Shown here: positions 17,031 through 25,839 of the stretch, piece by piece
Position numbering within the stretch: the first letter of the stretch is position 1
How the letters are laid out: each line of letters begins with the position of its first letter
DNA from: Parerythrobacter lacustris
GTDB lineage: Bacteria; Pseudomonadota; Alphaproteobacteria; Sphingomonadales; Sphingomonadaceae
Length of the DNA: 64,000 bases
Assembly: GCF_024626475.1 (NCBI RefSeq)
Contig: NZ_JANKHH010000005.1
Span: forward strand, 248,001-312,000
Reading direction: 5' to 3'
Translations under genes and position numbers: made by a program
Notes under the pieces: generated by a model
What the model saw: the letters and a program-made list of their open reading frames with translations, nothing else
Databases searched by the model: none
Told to the model about the DNA's origin: nothing

Positions 17031-20000
17031 TCCGCCGGATGGCCGTCCGGCGGAATGCGCGTTGCGGGGACCGGACCGGGGCTCTGAGGAACCGGTTCGG
17101 GCACCGGCGGCGCCGACTTGCCATCGTCCCCTGGGCGATAGGTGAGGAAACGCTGCCGCATCCACGGGCCCATGCGCTTCTCGAGGCTGTCGGCCAGGCT
17201 GAACCCGGCGGGCACGATCAGCAGGGTGAGCACAGTCGACAGGATCAGCCCGCCGATCACCACCGTGCCCATCGGCGCGCGCCACGCGCCGTCGCCCGAA
17301 AGCGACAGGGCGGTGGGCACCATGCCGGCAGTCATCGCGACCGTGGTCATAACGATCGGCTGCGCGCGCTTGTGGCCGGCATCCATGATCGCCTCGAACT
17401 TCTCCTTGCCTTCCGCCATCGCCTCGATCGCGAAGTCGATCAGCAGGATCGAGTTCTTCGACACGATGCCGAGCAGCAACAGCACCCCGATGAGGACCGG
17501 GAAGGACAGCGGCTGGCCGAACATGAAGACGAGGAATATCCCGCCCAGTGGTGCCAGCAGCAGCGAGCACATGTTGACGATCGGGCTCATCAGCCGCTTG
17601 TAGAGCAGCACCAGAGTCGCAAACACGAGCAGGATTCCGGAGATCAGCGCGATCTGGAAGTTGGTCAGCAGTTCGGCCTGCAATTCATCTTCGCCAACCG
17701 CATCGCGGATCACGCCCTGCGGCAAATTCGCGAGCGTGGGCAGGGCATCGACTTCCGCCGTCGCATTGCCGCGCAGCACACCTTCGGCCAGATCGGCACC
17801 GATAAACACCCGGCGGTTCTGGTTGTAGCGCTGGATCGACGTCGGCCCTGAGCCGAACGAGATATCGGCCACCCGTCCGAGCGGCACCGAGGCGCCGTTG
17901 GCGGTCGGCACAGGCAGGTTGGCAATGGTCTCGATATCGCGCCGCGAGCTCTTGGGCAGCTTGACCGCGATCGGGATCTGGCGATCCGATAGCGAGAACT
18001 TGGCCGCGCTCTGTTCGGTTTCTCCGATGGTTGCGATCCGGATCGCCTGGCTGAGCGATGCGGTGGTAACGCCCAGATCGGCCGCGAGGTCGGGACGCGG
18101 GCGGACGATGATCTCGGGGCGCGGAATATCGGCGGTGATTCGCGGCGCGACGATCGATTCGACGCCTTTCATTTCCTCGACCAGCTTGGACGCGGTCGCG
18201 TTAAGCAGCTCGGGGTTCGAACCCGCCAGCATGATCGTCAGATCGCGGCCGCTGCCCGGCCCCCCGGGACCACCCTGCGACTGGAAGCGAACCCGCGCGT
18301 CGGGGAACTTGGCCAGTTCGGGGGCAAGCGCACGCTCGAACTCGAACGACTTGCGGGCGCGATCGGCCTTGAGCGTGATGTAGATCGTTGCATTGGCCTC
18401 GCGCACCCGGGTCAGCGCGCGTTCGACTTCGGGCTGCTCGTGCATCAGGTCGGCAACGGCGTCGGCGGTCTTCTCCGCGGTTTCGAGCGTCGTACCAGGG
18501 ACGAATTCGATCTCGATCCGGCTGTTGTCTTCGTCGGTCTCCGGTTGAAACTGGAACGGCGTGTTGCCGAACAGCAGGATGGTGAGCAGGAACGAGAAGT
18601 AGCCGAGGCAGATCATCCACACGCGATGGTCGAGGAAACGCGCCTCGAGGTAGCGCCAGGCATCACGCACGCGAGTTCCGAACACCCTTGCCATCAAGCC
18701 GAGTATCTTCACGAACGCCAAGCCTGCGAGGAAGCCGAGCAGCATCACGAACAGGAGCTGGATTAGCTCCAGCGGTCGATCGACCAGAATCCACCAACCG
18801 GATTCGCGCTGCGTGACGACCGAATCGGCAACCTTCTTGGGCAGCTCGAGGGCCGACAGCGCGCTGTATCCGTTCATCACCACCGCGCCGGAAAGCACGA
18901 CGAGCACGATCAGCAATAGAATCAGAAACGGAACATAGAGGTAGCGGCGACGGATATTCGGCAGGCCGCTGCGCACACGCTTCATTTTCGAATCGTCGAG
19001 CGACCATTCGAGCACCCGCATATAACGGTCCATCCACGGGCCTTCGCCGTGCTCCGCGTGCCCCTTGGCCTTGAGGAAATAGGCCGCCATCATCGGGGTG
19101 ATCGCGCGCGCGACGGCAAGGCTCATCAGCACAGCAGCGACCACGGTGAGGCCGAAGTTCTTGAAGAACTGGCCGGTGATGCCGGGCATCAGCCCGACCG
19201 GCAGGAACACCGCAACGATACAGAACGAGGTCGCCACCACCGCGAGGCCGATCTCGTCCGCCGCGTCGATCGAGGCCTGATAGGCGCTCTTGCCCATCCG
19301 CATATGCCGGACGATATTCTCGATCTCGACGATCGCATCGTCGACCAGCACCCCGGCCACCAGCCCAAGCGCGAGCAGCGACATCTGGTTGAGGTTGAAC
19401 CCGAGCAGATCCATGAACCAGAAGGTCGGGATGGCGGACAGCGGGATGGCGATTGCGGAGATCACCGTCGCGCGCCAGTCACGCAGGAAGAAGAACACCA
19501 CCACGACCGCGAGGATCGCCCCTTCGATCATGGCCGCGATCGAGCTCTCGTACTGGTCCTCGGTGTATTTGACCGTGTTGAACAGCGGGATGAAACGGAC
19601 GCCCGGATTTTCCGCCTCGATCTCGGCAATCACTTCCTTGGCCGCATCGTAGACCGTTACATCGGAGGCCCCGCGCGCGCGCGAGATCCCGAAGTTGACC
19701 ACTTCGCGATCGCGCAGCTTGCTGATCGAAGTCCGCTCGGAATAGCCATCGCGCACCGTCGCGATGTCGCTCAGCCGGATCGACTCCCCGTTGCCAAGCC
19801 GGATCTGGCGTTGTGCGAGCTCGAGCGCGGTTTCGGTCCCCCCGAGAACACGGACCGATTGCTTGGTCCCGCCGACCTCGGTCGCACCGCCACCGGCATC
19901 GAGATTGTCCTGCCGGATGACCGCGTTGATCTGTCCAGCCGTTACGCCGAGCGCCTGCATCCGCGAGGGATCGAGCAGCACTTCGATCTCGCGGTCCACC

Positions 20001-20539
20001 CCGGCGAAACGGTTGACCTGCGCCATGCCTTCGACCGAGAGTAGCTGCTTGGCGACGGTGTCGTCGATGAACCAGCTGAGCTGCTCGATCGTCATGTCGT
20101 CGGCTTCGACCGCGAAAATGCCGAGGAAGCCGCCGGAAATCTCGGCCTTGCTGATGCGCGGCTCGAGAATGCCGTCGGGCAGGCTGCCGCGCACCGAATC
20201 GACCGCGTTCTTCACCTCGGACACCGCCGCGTTGACGTCGGTGCCGACCTGGAATTCGACGAAGGTGTTCGATGCGCCTTCGCTGGCGGTCGAGGAAATG
20301 GTGCGCACGCCCTCCAGCGAGCGGACTCCGGACTCGACCCGCTGGGTGATCTGGTTTTCGATCTCAGTCGGAGCTGCGCCTGGCTGGATGATCGAAACGC
20401 TGACGCCCGGAAATTCGATATCCGGGTTGTTCACCACATCCATCCGCGCAAAGCTGAGCAGCCCGGCAAACAGGAGCGCGGTGAAGAACACCAGCGGAAT
20501 GACCGGATTCCTGATCGACCAGGCGGAAATATTGCGCAC
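17027..20539 (-). CDS. RND multidrug-type efflux permease (HAE1/AcrB family), enlarged
   Basis: A 1170-residue inner-membrane proton-driven transporter. It opens with [21 protein letters not shown] and shows the porter-domain features of HAE1 pumps ([37 protein letters not shown]) and the membrane motifs [18 protein letters not shown] (proton-relay Asp pair) and [14 protein letters not shown]. It is about 120 residues longer than AcrB. The extra length sits near residues 525-625, between the two halves, and appears to add two hydrophobic segments. The start is a GTG with GGAG upstream. It lies 49 bases behind its adaptor gene; no outer-membrane channel gene is present in the window. Confidence 0.93.
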   Translation of the reverse strand: MRNISAWSIRNPVIPLVFFTALLFAGLLSFARMDVVNNPDIEFPGVSVSIIQPGAAPTEIENQITQRVESGVRSLEGVRTISSTASEGASNTFVEFQVGTDVNAAVSEVKNAVDSVRGSLPDGILEPRISKAEISGGFLGIFAVEADDMTIEQLSWFIDDTVAKQLLSVEGMAQVNRFAGVDREIEVLLDPSRMQALGVTAGQINAVIRQDNLDAGGGATEVGGTKQSVRVLGGTETALELAQRQIRLGNGESIRLSDIATVRDGYSERTSISKLRDREVVNFGISRARGASDVTVYDAAKEVIAEIEAENPGVRFIPLFNTVKYTEDQYESSIAAMIEGAILAVVVVFFFLRDWRATVISAIAIPLSAIPTFWFMDLLGFNLNQMSLLALGLVAGVLVDDAIVEIENIVRHMRMGKSAYQASIDAADEIGLAVVATSFCIVAVFLPVGLMPGITGQFFKNFGLTVVAAVLMSLAVARAITPMMAAYFLKAKGHAEHGEGPWMDRYMRVLEWSLDDSKMKRVRSGLPNIRRRYLYVPFLILLLIVLVVLSGAVVMNGYSALSALELPKKVADSVVTQRESGWWILVDRPLELIQLLFVMLLGFLAGLAFVKILGLMARVFGTRVRDAWRYLEARFLDHRVWMICLGYFSFLLTILLFGNTPFQFQPETDEDNSRIEIEFVPGTTLETAEKTADAVADLMHEQPEVERALTRVREANATIYITLKADRARKSFEFERALAPELAKFPDARVRFQSQGGPGGPGSGRDLTIMLAGSNPELLNATASKLVEEMKGVESIVAPRITADIPRPEIIVRPRPDLAADLGVTTASLSQAIRIATIGETEQSAAKFSLSDRQIPIAVKLPKSSRRDIETIANLPVPTANGASVPLGRVADISFGSGPTSIQRYNQNRRVFIGADLAEGVLRGNATAEVDALPTLANLPQGVIRDAVGEDELQAELLTNFQIALISGILLVFATLVLLYKRLMSPIVNMCSLLLAPLGGIFLVFMFGQPLSFPVLIGVLLLLGIVSKNSILLIDFAIEAMAEGKEKFEAIMDAGHKRAQPIVMTTVAMTAGMVPTALSLSGDGAWRAPMGTVVIGGLILSTVLTLLIVPAGFSLADSLEKRMGPWMRQRFLTYRPGDDGKSAPPVPEPVPQSPGPVPATRIPPDGHPAE

Positions 20540-20588
20540 TATCTACTCCAGCATGGACATGCGGAACCGAGGCAAGGCCGGACTCCGC

Positions 20589-21788
20589 TTACAAATCGTC
20601 GCTCTTCTCGACCTGAGGCTTGACGGTCTCGCCCGGATTCAGGAAGCCGCCCGCGCGAATCACTATGCGCTCCTTGCCGGTCAGCCCCTTGGTCACAATA
20701 ATCCCGCCAGGAACCGCCGAGCCCAGCGTGATGTTACGCCGGACGACTTTGTTGTCCTTGTCGACCACATAGACATAGCTGCCCGTGTCGTCCGAAAGAA
20801 CGGCGGATTCGGGCAGGCGCGGCGCGACCAGCGTTCCGCTCTTGATGGTTGCCGTGGCAAAACCGCCGGGGCGCAAACCGGGCGCATAAGACAGGGCGAT
20901 GCGCGCCGTTCCCTGGCGGCTGTTAGGATCGATCGTGGGCGCGAGCTGCCACACCTGACCGATGAATTCCTTCGTCGTCCCGGCGGGGACCACGACCGCC
21001 TCGACCCCGGTCGCCAGCTGGGCCAGATCGTCCTCGCCAAGCCGCGCCTCGAGCTCCATCTCGCCGCCCTGGGCGATGCGGAACAGCGGTGGCGAGCCAG
21101 CGCTGACAATCTGGCCAAGTTCGACGTTGCGTTCAAGCACATAGCCCGAGGCCGGGGCGATCACGTTGAGGCGGGCGTTGCGCGCTCGCAGCTCGCCGAC
21201 CTGCGCCTGCGCGACCCGCACCCGGGCGGTGGCCGCATCGCGCGTGGCGGTGAGACGATCGACATCGGCCTGGGAGATAAAACCGCGCTCGACCAGCTTC
21301 AATGCCCGGTCGAGGTTTGCCTGCGCGAGTTGAGCATCGGCGCGTGCGACATCGACCTGTGCGGTAGAACTCAGGACCTGCTGGTTCTGCACCGAGCGGT
21401 CGATCACGACGAGGACCTGGCCCGCACGCACCCAGTCGCCTGCGTCGACTGGAACCGACACGACCCGGCCACCTTCGCCGGCCACCCCGACGGGCAGTTC
21501 ACGCCGCGCAGCCAGCGTGCCGGTGGCAGTGATCTCTCCGGCGATTGTCGAGACACCGGGCGTGATTACGGAAACCACCGGGGCCTGCTGATCGCGATCG
21601 CCAGCCGGCGTCGTCGTCGCACCACTGCGTTGCGAGTAAGCCCAGTACCCGCCGCCAATCACCAGCGCGAGCAGGATGGCAAGGATGATAAACAGCCGGC
21701 GCTTGCCCTTCGAGGAGGATTCGCCATCGTACTTCACCGAATCGAAGGTTTCGCCCGATTCCGCCCGTACGGTTGTTTCGTAATTCAT
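20589..21788 (-). CDS. RND efflux periplasmic adaptor (membrane fusion protein)
   Basis: A 399-residue adaptor that bridges the inner-membrane pump and an outer-membrane channel. A single transmembrane segment (about residues 31-48, FIILAILLALVIGGGYWA) is preceded by a cytoplasmic tail. The periplasmic part has the barrel-sandwich strands (TGTLAARRELPVGVAGEGGRV), an alpha-hairpin (about 115-190) with LVERGFISQADVDR, the lipoyl-like return, and a C-terminal membrane-proximal domain (KGLTGKERIVIRAGGFLNPGE). It is the first gene of the adaptor-permease-DUF445 operon and has a good promoter just upstream. Confidence 0.93.
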   Translation of the reverse strand: MNYETTVRAESGETFDSVKYDGESSSKGKRRLFIILAILLALVIGGGYWAYSQRSGATTTPAGDRDQQAPVVSVITPGVSTIAGEITATGTLAARRELPVGVAGEGGRVVSVPVDAGDWVRAGQVLVVIDRSVQNQQVLSSTAQVDVARADAQLAQANLDRALKLVERGFISQADVDRLTATRDAATARVRVAQAQVGELRARNARLNVIAPASGYVLERNVELGQIVSAGSPPLFRIAQGGEMELEARLGEDDLAQLATGVEAVVVPAGTTKEFIGQVWQLAPTIDPNSRQGTARIALSYAPGLRPGGFATATIKSGTLVAPRLPESAVLSDDTGSYVYVVDKDNKVVRRNITLGSAVPGGIIVTKGLTGKERIVIRAGGFLNPGETVKPQVEKSDDL

Positions 21789-21826
21789 TGCCTACCTCAA
21801 ATGGCTGCTGCCCCCGCGGCAATGGT

Positions 21827-21855
21827 GTATTACACCCCTATGTCACCACGTGCAA
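21827..21855 (-). promoter_or_regulatory. Sigma-70-type promoter of the RND operon
   Basis: On the minus strand a -35 box TTGCAC (plus-strand 21850-21855) is followed after exactly 17 bases by a -10 box TAATAC (21827-21832). Transcription would begin near 21,820, leaving a leader of about 30 bases before the adaptor ATG at 21788. Both boxes match the consensus in four or five of six positions, which is better than elsewhere in this GC-rich window. Confidence 0.65.
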
Positions 21856-21864
21856 GCCGACATA
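21839..21864. promoter_or_regulatory. Inverted-repeat operator candidate overlapping the RND promoter
   Basis: TATGTC (21839-21844) and GACATA (21859-21864) form an inverted repeat with a 14-base spacer. It covers the -35 box and part of the spacer of the RND operon promoter, where a repressor would block RNA polymerase. The geometry fits a TetR-like dimer or dimer pair, but no regulator gene is adjacent in the window. Confidence 0.5.
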
Positions 21865-21955
21865 GTCGCGCCTCGGCGGGTGCGATAAGCCTACTCTACA
21901 GACGACGTAAGGAGCCGACGAACGCGCGCGATATCATTCTTGCACCCATACCAGA

Positions 21956-21987
21956 AGAGGCGGCCCGGCTTTTGCCGGACCGCCTCT
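21956..21987. terminator. Stem-loop downstream of the GlsB-type gene
   Basis: AGAGGCGG and CCGCCTCT (21956-21963 with 21980-21987) pair perfectly, and after one mismatch a further CCGGC/GCCGG pairs around a short T-rich loop. It lies 25 bases past the end of the minus-strand GlsB-type gene. No U-tract follows on the minus strand, so the terminator call rests on position and stem strength only. Confidence 0.5.
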
Positions 21988-22012
21988 CGATTTCTCTGGT
22001 TTTGTTGCGAAT

Positions 22013-22267
22013 TTAGCGCACGCTTTTACGCTGCACGAGGTTCAGGATCAGCAACAATACCACCGCACCGATAAATGCGGTGATCAGGTAGCTGAGCCAT
22101 TCCGGCGACAGGTTGATATACCCGCCAAGCAGGAACCCTCCGATCAGACCGCCGACAACGCCGACAACGATATTGAGCAGGATTCCCATCGAGGCATCGC
22201 GCCCCATGACCATGCTTGCGAGCCAGCCGGCGATACCGCCGACGATAATCATTACGATAAAGCCCAT
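22013..22267 (-). CDS. GlsB/YeaQ/YmgE-family stress-response membrane protein
   Basis: An 84-residue, almost entirely hydrophobic protein with three membrane segments (about residues 3-20, 27-48 and 56-77). The glycine-rich pattern GGIAGWLASMVMGRDASMGILLNIVVGVVGGLIGGFLLGG is the signature of the transglycosylase-associated (YeaQ/YmgE) family, induced by envelope and general stress in several bacteria. The biochemical role is unknown. The start has a strong ribosome site (AGGAGGAATTGAGTC). It is likely monocistronic, with a stem-loop downstream. Confidence 0.9.
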   Translation of the reverse strand: MGFIVMIIVGGIAGWLASMVMGRDASMGILLNIVVGVVGGLIGGFLLGGYINLSPEWLSYLITAFIGAVVLLLILNLVQRKSVR

Positions 22268-22404
22268 GACTCAATTCCTCCTGATTAGCTTTCGGAGGGT
22301 CAACGTTGCTATCGGCGATCTGGTTCCCGAACGCGGTGGGACGATCATAGAATTCCCAGTGAATGTGAAGGTCAGGCGTGGCAAAAAGGCCTGATCGATG
22401 CGAC

Positions 22405-22704
22405 TCAGTATTTGAGCTGACGTTCGTAAAGGTCGCGATAGTGTTGGATGCGGGTGACGCGCAGCCCCTGCATGCCCGAGCGGTCGACGGCGCGTTGCCA
22501 CGAGGCAAATTCCTCGAGGGTAAGGGTATAGCGCTCAAGCACCTCGTCGATGGTCAGCAGTCCGCCATTGACTGCAGCGACGACCTCGGCCTTGCGGCGT
22601 ACGACCCAGCGTTTGGTGCTCGGCGCAGGAAGATCGTCCAGCGTCAGGGCCTCGCCAAGTGGGCCGATGACCTGTGCAGGACGGATTTTCTGATTCTCGA
22701 TCAT
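22405..22704 (-). CDS. sciP: SciP-type CtrA inhibitor (DUF1153)
   Basis: A 99-residue helix-turn-helix protein. The segments VIGPLGEALTLDDLPAP, TKRWVVRRKAEVVAAVNGGLL, ERYTLTLEEFASWQRAVDRSGMQGLRVTRIQHYR are the diagnostic pattern of Caulobacter SciP, which binds CtrA and blocks transcription of CtrA-dependent genes in G1. The tryptophan-containing WQRAVDR helix and the basic RRKAEVV helix are intact, so the regulator is likely functional. It sits second in an operon: its ATG overlaps the stop of the upstream small gene (ATGA). This is one of the clearer taxonomic markers in the window. Confidence 0.9.
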   Translation of the reverse strand: MIENQKIRPAQVIGPLGEALTLDDLPAPSTKRWVVRRKAEVVAAVNGGLLTIDEVLERYTLTLEEFASWQRAVDRSGMQGLRVTRIQHYRDLYERQLKY

Positions 22705-23018
22705 CGCAACTCTCTATCGCCGGGGCCGGCGCCGCCCATCTCGGGCATTGCCGTGGACACCGTCTTTGCAGCATCCGCTTTGCCATCGACTAAATCGGCA
22801 TGGTTAACGGGACTGGCCTTTGCGTTAACCGGTGCGACGCCGCGATTGGCAAAACGGGCAAAGCTCCCGGCATCGCGTTGCGCAGTCCGACGCCAGGCGC
22901 TCCGCAATTCGCGCGCCGCAGCGAATCGCGCGACGAGATCCGCCCATTCGAGCGGGTGCAAATCCTGCCGCTCGGGCAGGCTTGCCAGTCCGTTATCGAT
23001 CGGTGTTCCTTCCTTCAT
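22701..23018 (-). CDS. Small hypothetical protein coupled to sciP
   Basis: An unrecognised 105-residue protein. The first half is rich in charged and hydrophobic residues with a helical pattern (HPLEWADLVARFAAARELRSAWRR); the second half is low-complexity and carries a repeated PVN tripeptide. There is no signal peptide, membrane segment or Cys motif. Its TGA overlaps the sciP ATG, so translation of the two is coupled, which suggests that the gene is real and helps set SciP level or activity. The ribosome site is weak. A perfect palindrome lies 35 bases upstream. Confidence 0.6.
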   Translation of the reverse strand: MKEGTPIDNGLASLPERQDLHPLEWADLVARFAAARELRSAWRRTAQRDAGSFARFANRGVAPVNAKASPVNHADLVDGKADAAKTVSTAMPEMGGAGPGDRELR

Positions 23019-23052
23019 CCGATCGGAAATAGGCCACCATGGTCAACATCCC

Positions 23053-23069
23053 GTAAAGCCGGGCTTTAC
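23053..23069. promoter_or_regulatory. Perfect palindrome in the sciP-operon/mnmA divergent region
   Basis: GTAAAGCC and GGCTTTAC flank a single G, making a 17-base perfect inverted repeat. It lies in the 122-base gap between two divergent start codons (23018 and 23141), the right place for an operator serving either gene. A GAGTC (GANTC-class) site, the target of the cell-cycle methylase CcrM in related bacteria, follows at 23082-23086. Confidence 0.45.
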
Positions 23070-23140
23070 CGCGCGTTAGGAGAGTCGCTCGCTTTGGCGG
23101 GGGCTGGCGAGCGCAGGGTATCGCGTGTAAGGGCGCGCCC

Positions 23141-24298
23141 ATGTCTGCAACCGCCCTGTTCGACTCGTCGCTCGACACCGCTGCGCTGTTCGATCTCGCG
23201 CGCACTGCTGCGGCGAGCCGGATTGTAGTTGCGATGTCGGGCGGGGTCGATTCCTCGGTCGTCGCCGCCCTCGCCGCGGCGAGCGGGGCGGAAGTGATCG
23301 GGATCACGCTCCAGCTGTACGATTATGGTGCAGCGACCGGTCGGAAGGGCGCGTGCTGCGCGGGCGACGATATCTCGGATGCCCGTGCCGTGGCGGACCG
23401 GCTCGGAATTGCGCATTATGTGTTCGACCATGAAAGCGCCTTCCGCGAGGAGGTGGTCGAGCAGTTTGCCGACGACTATCTGGCCGGGCGGACGCCGGTA
23501 CCCTGTATCCGCTGCAACATGGGCCCCAAGTTTACCGACCTGCTGCGCATGGCGCGGGAGCTGGGCGCAGACTGCCTCGCCACCGGGCACTATGTGCGCC
23601 GGGTCGTCGGCCCTGCCGGTCCGGAACTGCATCGCGCACTCGACCCGGCGCGCGACCAGTCCTACTTTCTCTACGGCACGACCGAGGCCCAGCTCGATTT
23701 CCTGCGTTTCCCGCTCGGCGCCATGCCCAAGACGCTGGTGCGCGAGCTGGCCGAACGCGCGGGCCTGCGCAACGCCGCCAAACCTGACAGCCAGGACATC
23801 TGCTTCGTGCCCGACGGGGACTACGCCAAGATCGTCGAGAAGCTGCGCCCTGAGGGCGCAACGCCCGGCGCGATCGTCCACGCCGCGACCGGTGAAACGC
23901 TGGGGGCACACAAGGGCATCATCCACTACACCGTCGGCCAGCGCAAAGGGCTCGAGATCGGCGGCCAGCCCGAGCCGCTCTATGTCGTCGGGATCGACGC
24001 CGGGACCGCCGAAGTGCGGGTCGGACCTCGAAGGATGCTGGCGGTCGACGCCGCGACGATCATCGAGACCAACCGGATCGGGCCGCTCCCCGCCTCGCAG
24101 CTTTCCGCCAAGGTCCGCTCGCTCGCCAAGCCGGTGCCCGTCGAACTCGAAGGCTCACTCGGCGACGGCGCGTCAGTGCGTATCCGCTTCGGCGAGCCGG
24201 AGTTCGGCGTATCGCCCGGTCAGGCAGCGGTGATCTATGCGGGCGACCGTGTCATCGGCGGCGGATGGATCGCCGATACCGATGCGGTCGTCGGCTAG
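23141..24298 (+). CDS. mnmA: tRNA-specific 2-thiouridylase
   Basis: A 385-residue enzyme that thiolates U34 in tRNAs for Lys, Glu and Gln, using ATP and a relayed persulfide. The PP-loop SGGVDSS is at residues 33-39. The catalytic cysteines lie in VPCIRCN (near residue 121) and [11 protein letters not shown] (near 220). The [14 protein letters not shown] segment is the variant common in alphaproteobacteria. The C-terminal barrel region is complete. It starts at ATG 23141, divergent from the sciP operon. Confidence 0.95.
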   Translation: MSATALFDSSLDTAALFDLARTAAASRIVVAMSGGVDSSVVAALAAASGAEVIGITLQLYDYGAATGRKGACCAGDDISDARAVADRLGIAHYVFDHESAFREEVVEQFADDYLAGRTPVPCIRCNMGPKFTDLLRMARELGADCLATGHYVRRVVGPAGPELHRALDPARDQSYFLYGTTEAQLDFLRFPLGAMPKTLVRELAERAGLRNAAKPDSQDICFVPDGDYAKIVEKLRPEGATPGAIVHAATGETLGAHKGIIHYTVGQRKGLEIGGQPEPLYVVGIDAGTAEVRVGPRRMLAVDAATIIETNRIGPLPASQLSAKVRSLAKPVPVELEGSLGDGASVRIRFGEPEFGVSPGQAAVIYAGDRVIGGGWIADTDAVVG

Positions 24299-24304
24299 AC
24301 TGCG

Positions 24305-24661
24305 TTAGTCCTCCCAGGTTTCCAGCACGCAGCCATACCCTTTGCGATAACTCGCCTTATTGGCCGCAACGAGGGGGAAACGGGCGGTGACGCTCTTGGC
24401 CTCCTCATCGTCGACCAGAGTGATGAGCGCCATCCCGTCGAGCTTGTCCCGGGCGCAGTCTTCAAGGCTCCGCCCCGCAACGAAACGGCACGAACAGGCG
24501 ACGCGGGCCATGTAGGCGGTGCCGGCCTCGGCGTTGCCCTTGATCGATCCACCATAGGCCCAGACCCCGCCGGCTAGCAGCAGCCCAACCACTGCTAGCG
24601 GCCATATCCAGCGCCGTGCCCGGTGCCCGCTTGGCGCCCTGGTCGTGCGCGCTTTCGTCAT
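24305..24661 (-). CDS. Small membrane-anchored hypothetical protein with conserved-looking cysteines
   Basis: A 118-residue protein with a basic N-terminus and one hydrophobic anchor (about residues 22-36, WPLAVVGLLLAGGVWAY), so the rest is probably periplasmic. The exported part has four cysteines in the pattern CSC, then SLEDC after 11 residues and GC near the end (ACSCRFVAGRSLEDCARDKL ... YGCVLETW), which could form disulfides. No known family is recognised. It is divergent from, and only 35 bases from, the serine hydrolase gene; the two may share a control region. ATG 24661 is preferred to a TTG at 24685. Confidence 0.65.
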   Translation of the reverse strand: MTKARTTRAPSGHRARRWIWPLAVVGLLLAGGVWAYGGSIKGNAEAGTAYMARVACSCRFVAGRSLEDCARDKLDGMALITLVDDEEAKSVTARFPLVAANKASYRKGYGCVLETWED

Positions 24662-24696
24662 TGCCAACCCTTCCTGCTTGGGCAAGGAAAGCGGCC

Positions 24697-25839
24697 ATGC
24701 CTGCCAGACCGCGCTTCGCCCGCTCCCTTATCGCCTGCCTTGCGCTCTTGCCAGCCCTCGCGGCGTGCGGCGAAGCGGCGCCTCAACGCGCGCCGTTAAG
24801 CGACGCGGCAAGGGCAGCCGTTCTGACCGATGCAGCCGGGGCGCAGAAGGAGCAGCTCGCCCGCGAAATCGACGACCTTTTCGCGGCAGACGGCCTCGGC
24901 GAAACCCGTGCCGTGGTGCTGATGTATGGCGGCGAAGTCGTCGCGGAACGCTATGCGCCCGGCTATGACCGCGACACCCTGTTCGTCAGCTGGTCGATGG
25001 CCAAGACCATCACCGCCGCGACGATCGGCATGCTGGTGGCCGACGGGCGGTTGCGGCTCGACGATTCGGTGCCGATCCCGCGTTGGCAGCGACCGGGCGA
25101 TCCGCGCGGCGAGATCACCCTGCGCCAGCTGCTGCAAATGCGTTCAGGACTCGAGCATAGCGAAGCGGGCGATCCGGCCTACGAATCGTCCGAAGTCCGG
25201 ATGCTGTTCCTCGATGGCCGCGACGACATGTCGGCGTGGGCCGAAGCGCAGCCGATGGAAGCCGAACCGGGGGCGCAGTTCGAATATTCGAGCAATACCA
25301 CGGTGATCCTCGCCGACATTGCCGCGCGCGTGCTGACCGACAGCGAGGATCCGGACATTCGCCGGGGCGCGGTCGATACCTTCCTCAAGGCACGGGTGTT
25401 CGCTCCACTGGCGATGGAATCGGTCGTGCCGGAGTACGACGCGCATGGCACATTGATCGGCGGCAGCCTGATGCATGCCACCGCGCGCGATTATGCCCGG
25501 TTCGGCGATTTCCTGCGCAACAAGGGATCCTATCGCGGTTCGCAGCTGCTGCCGCGCAAATGGGTCGAACTGATGACCGCGCCGAGCCCGCGCTCCGCCC
25601 ATTACGGCCTGCAGACCTGGCTTAACCGGCCGACCGAGCTGACCGACGATCACCCGCTGTTTCCCGACCGCGCCCCGGCAAGCGTATTCGCGATGATCGG
25701 GCATATGGGGCAATATGTGATCGTCTCACCGGAGCAAAAGCTGACCCTGGTGCGATTGGGCCATTCGAACGCACCGCAGCGCGAGGCGTTGAAACAGGAA
25801 ATGGCCGATATCCTCGCGCTCTATCCCGCGGGGCAGTAA
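24697..25839 (+). CDS. Serine hydrolase lipoprotein (class C beta-lactamase/DD-peptidase fold)
   Basis: A 380-residue exported protein with a lipobox ALAAC near residue 25. The catalytic motifs of the beta-lactamase superfamily are present: S100-M-A-K103 and the Tyr motif Y197-S-S-N200; a third motif equivalent (HMGQY) lies near residue 332. The family includes DD-carboxypeptidases, esterases and amide hydrolases, and penicillin resistance cannot be assumed. The start at 24697 gives the complete signal peptide; an upstream in-frame ATG would overlap the divergent gene. Its 3' end overlaps the convergent phzF-like gene by 19 bases. Confidence 0.88.
   Translation: MPARPRFARSLIACLALLPALAACGEAAPQRAPLSDAARAAVLTDAAGAQKEQLAREIDDLFAADGLGETRAVVLMYGGEVVAERYAPGYDRDTLFVSWSMAKTITAATIGMLVADGRLRLDDSVPIPRWQRPGDPRGEITLRQLLQMRSGLEHSEAGDPAYESSEVRMLFLDGRDDMSAWAEAQPMEAEPGAQFEYSSNTTVILADIAARVLTDSEDPDIRRGAVDTFLKARVFAPLAMESVVPEYDAHGTLIGGSLMHATARDYARFGDFLRNKGSYRGSQLLPRKWVELMTAPSPRSAHYGLQTWLNRPTELTDDHPLFPDRAPASVFAMIGHMGQYVIVSPEQKLTLVRLGHSNAPQREALKQEMADILALYPAGQ

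Noticed and set aside
19764-22016. Plus-strand open frame of 750 codons
   Set aside because: It is antisense to the RND permease and adaptor and has no domain signal.
22802-22830. GGTTAAC-N15-GTTAACC inverted repeat resembling two CtrA half-sites
   Set aside because: The spacing is not the seven bases of CtrA sites and the repeat is explained by the PVN-x4-PVN coding repeat of the small gene.
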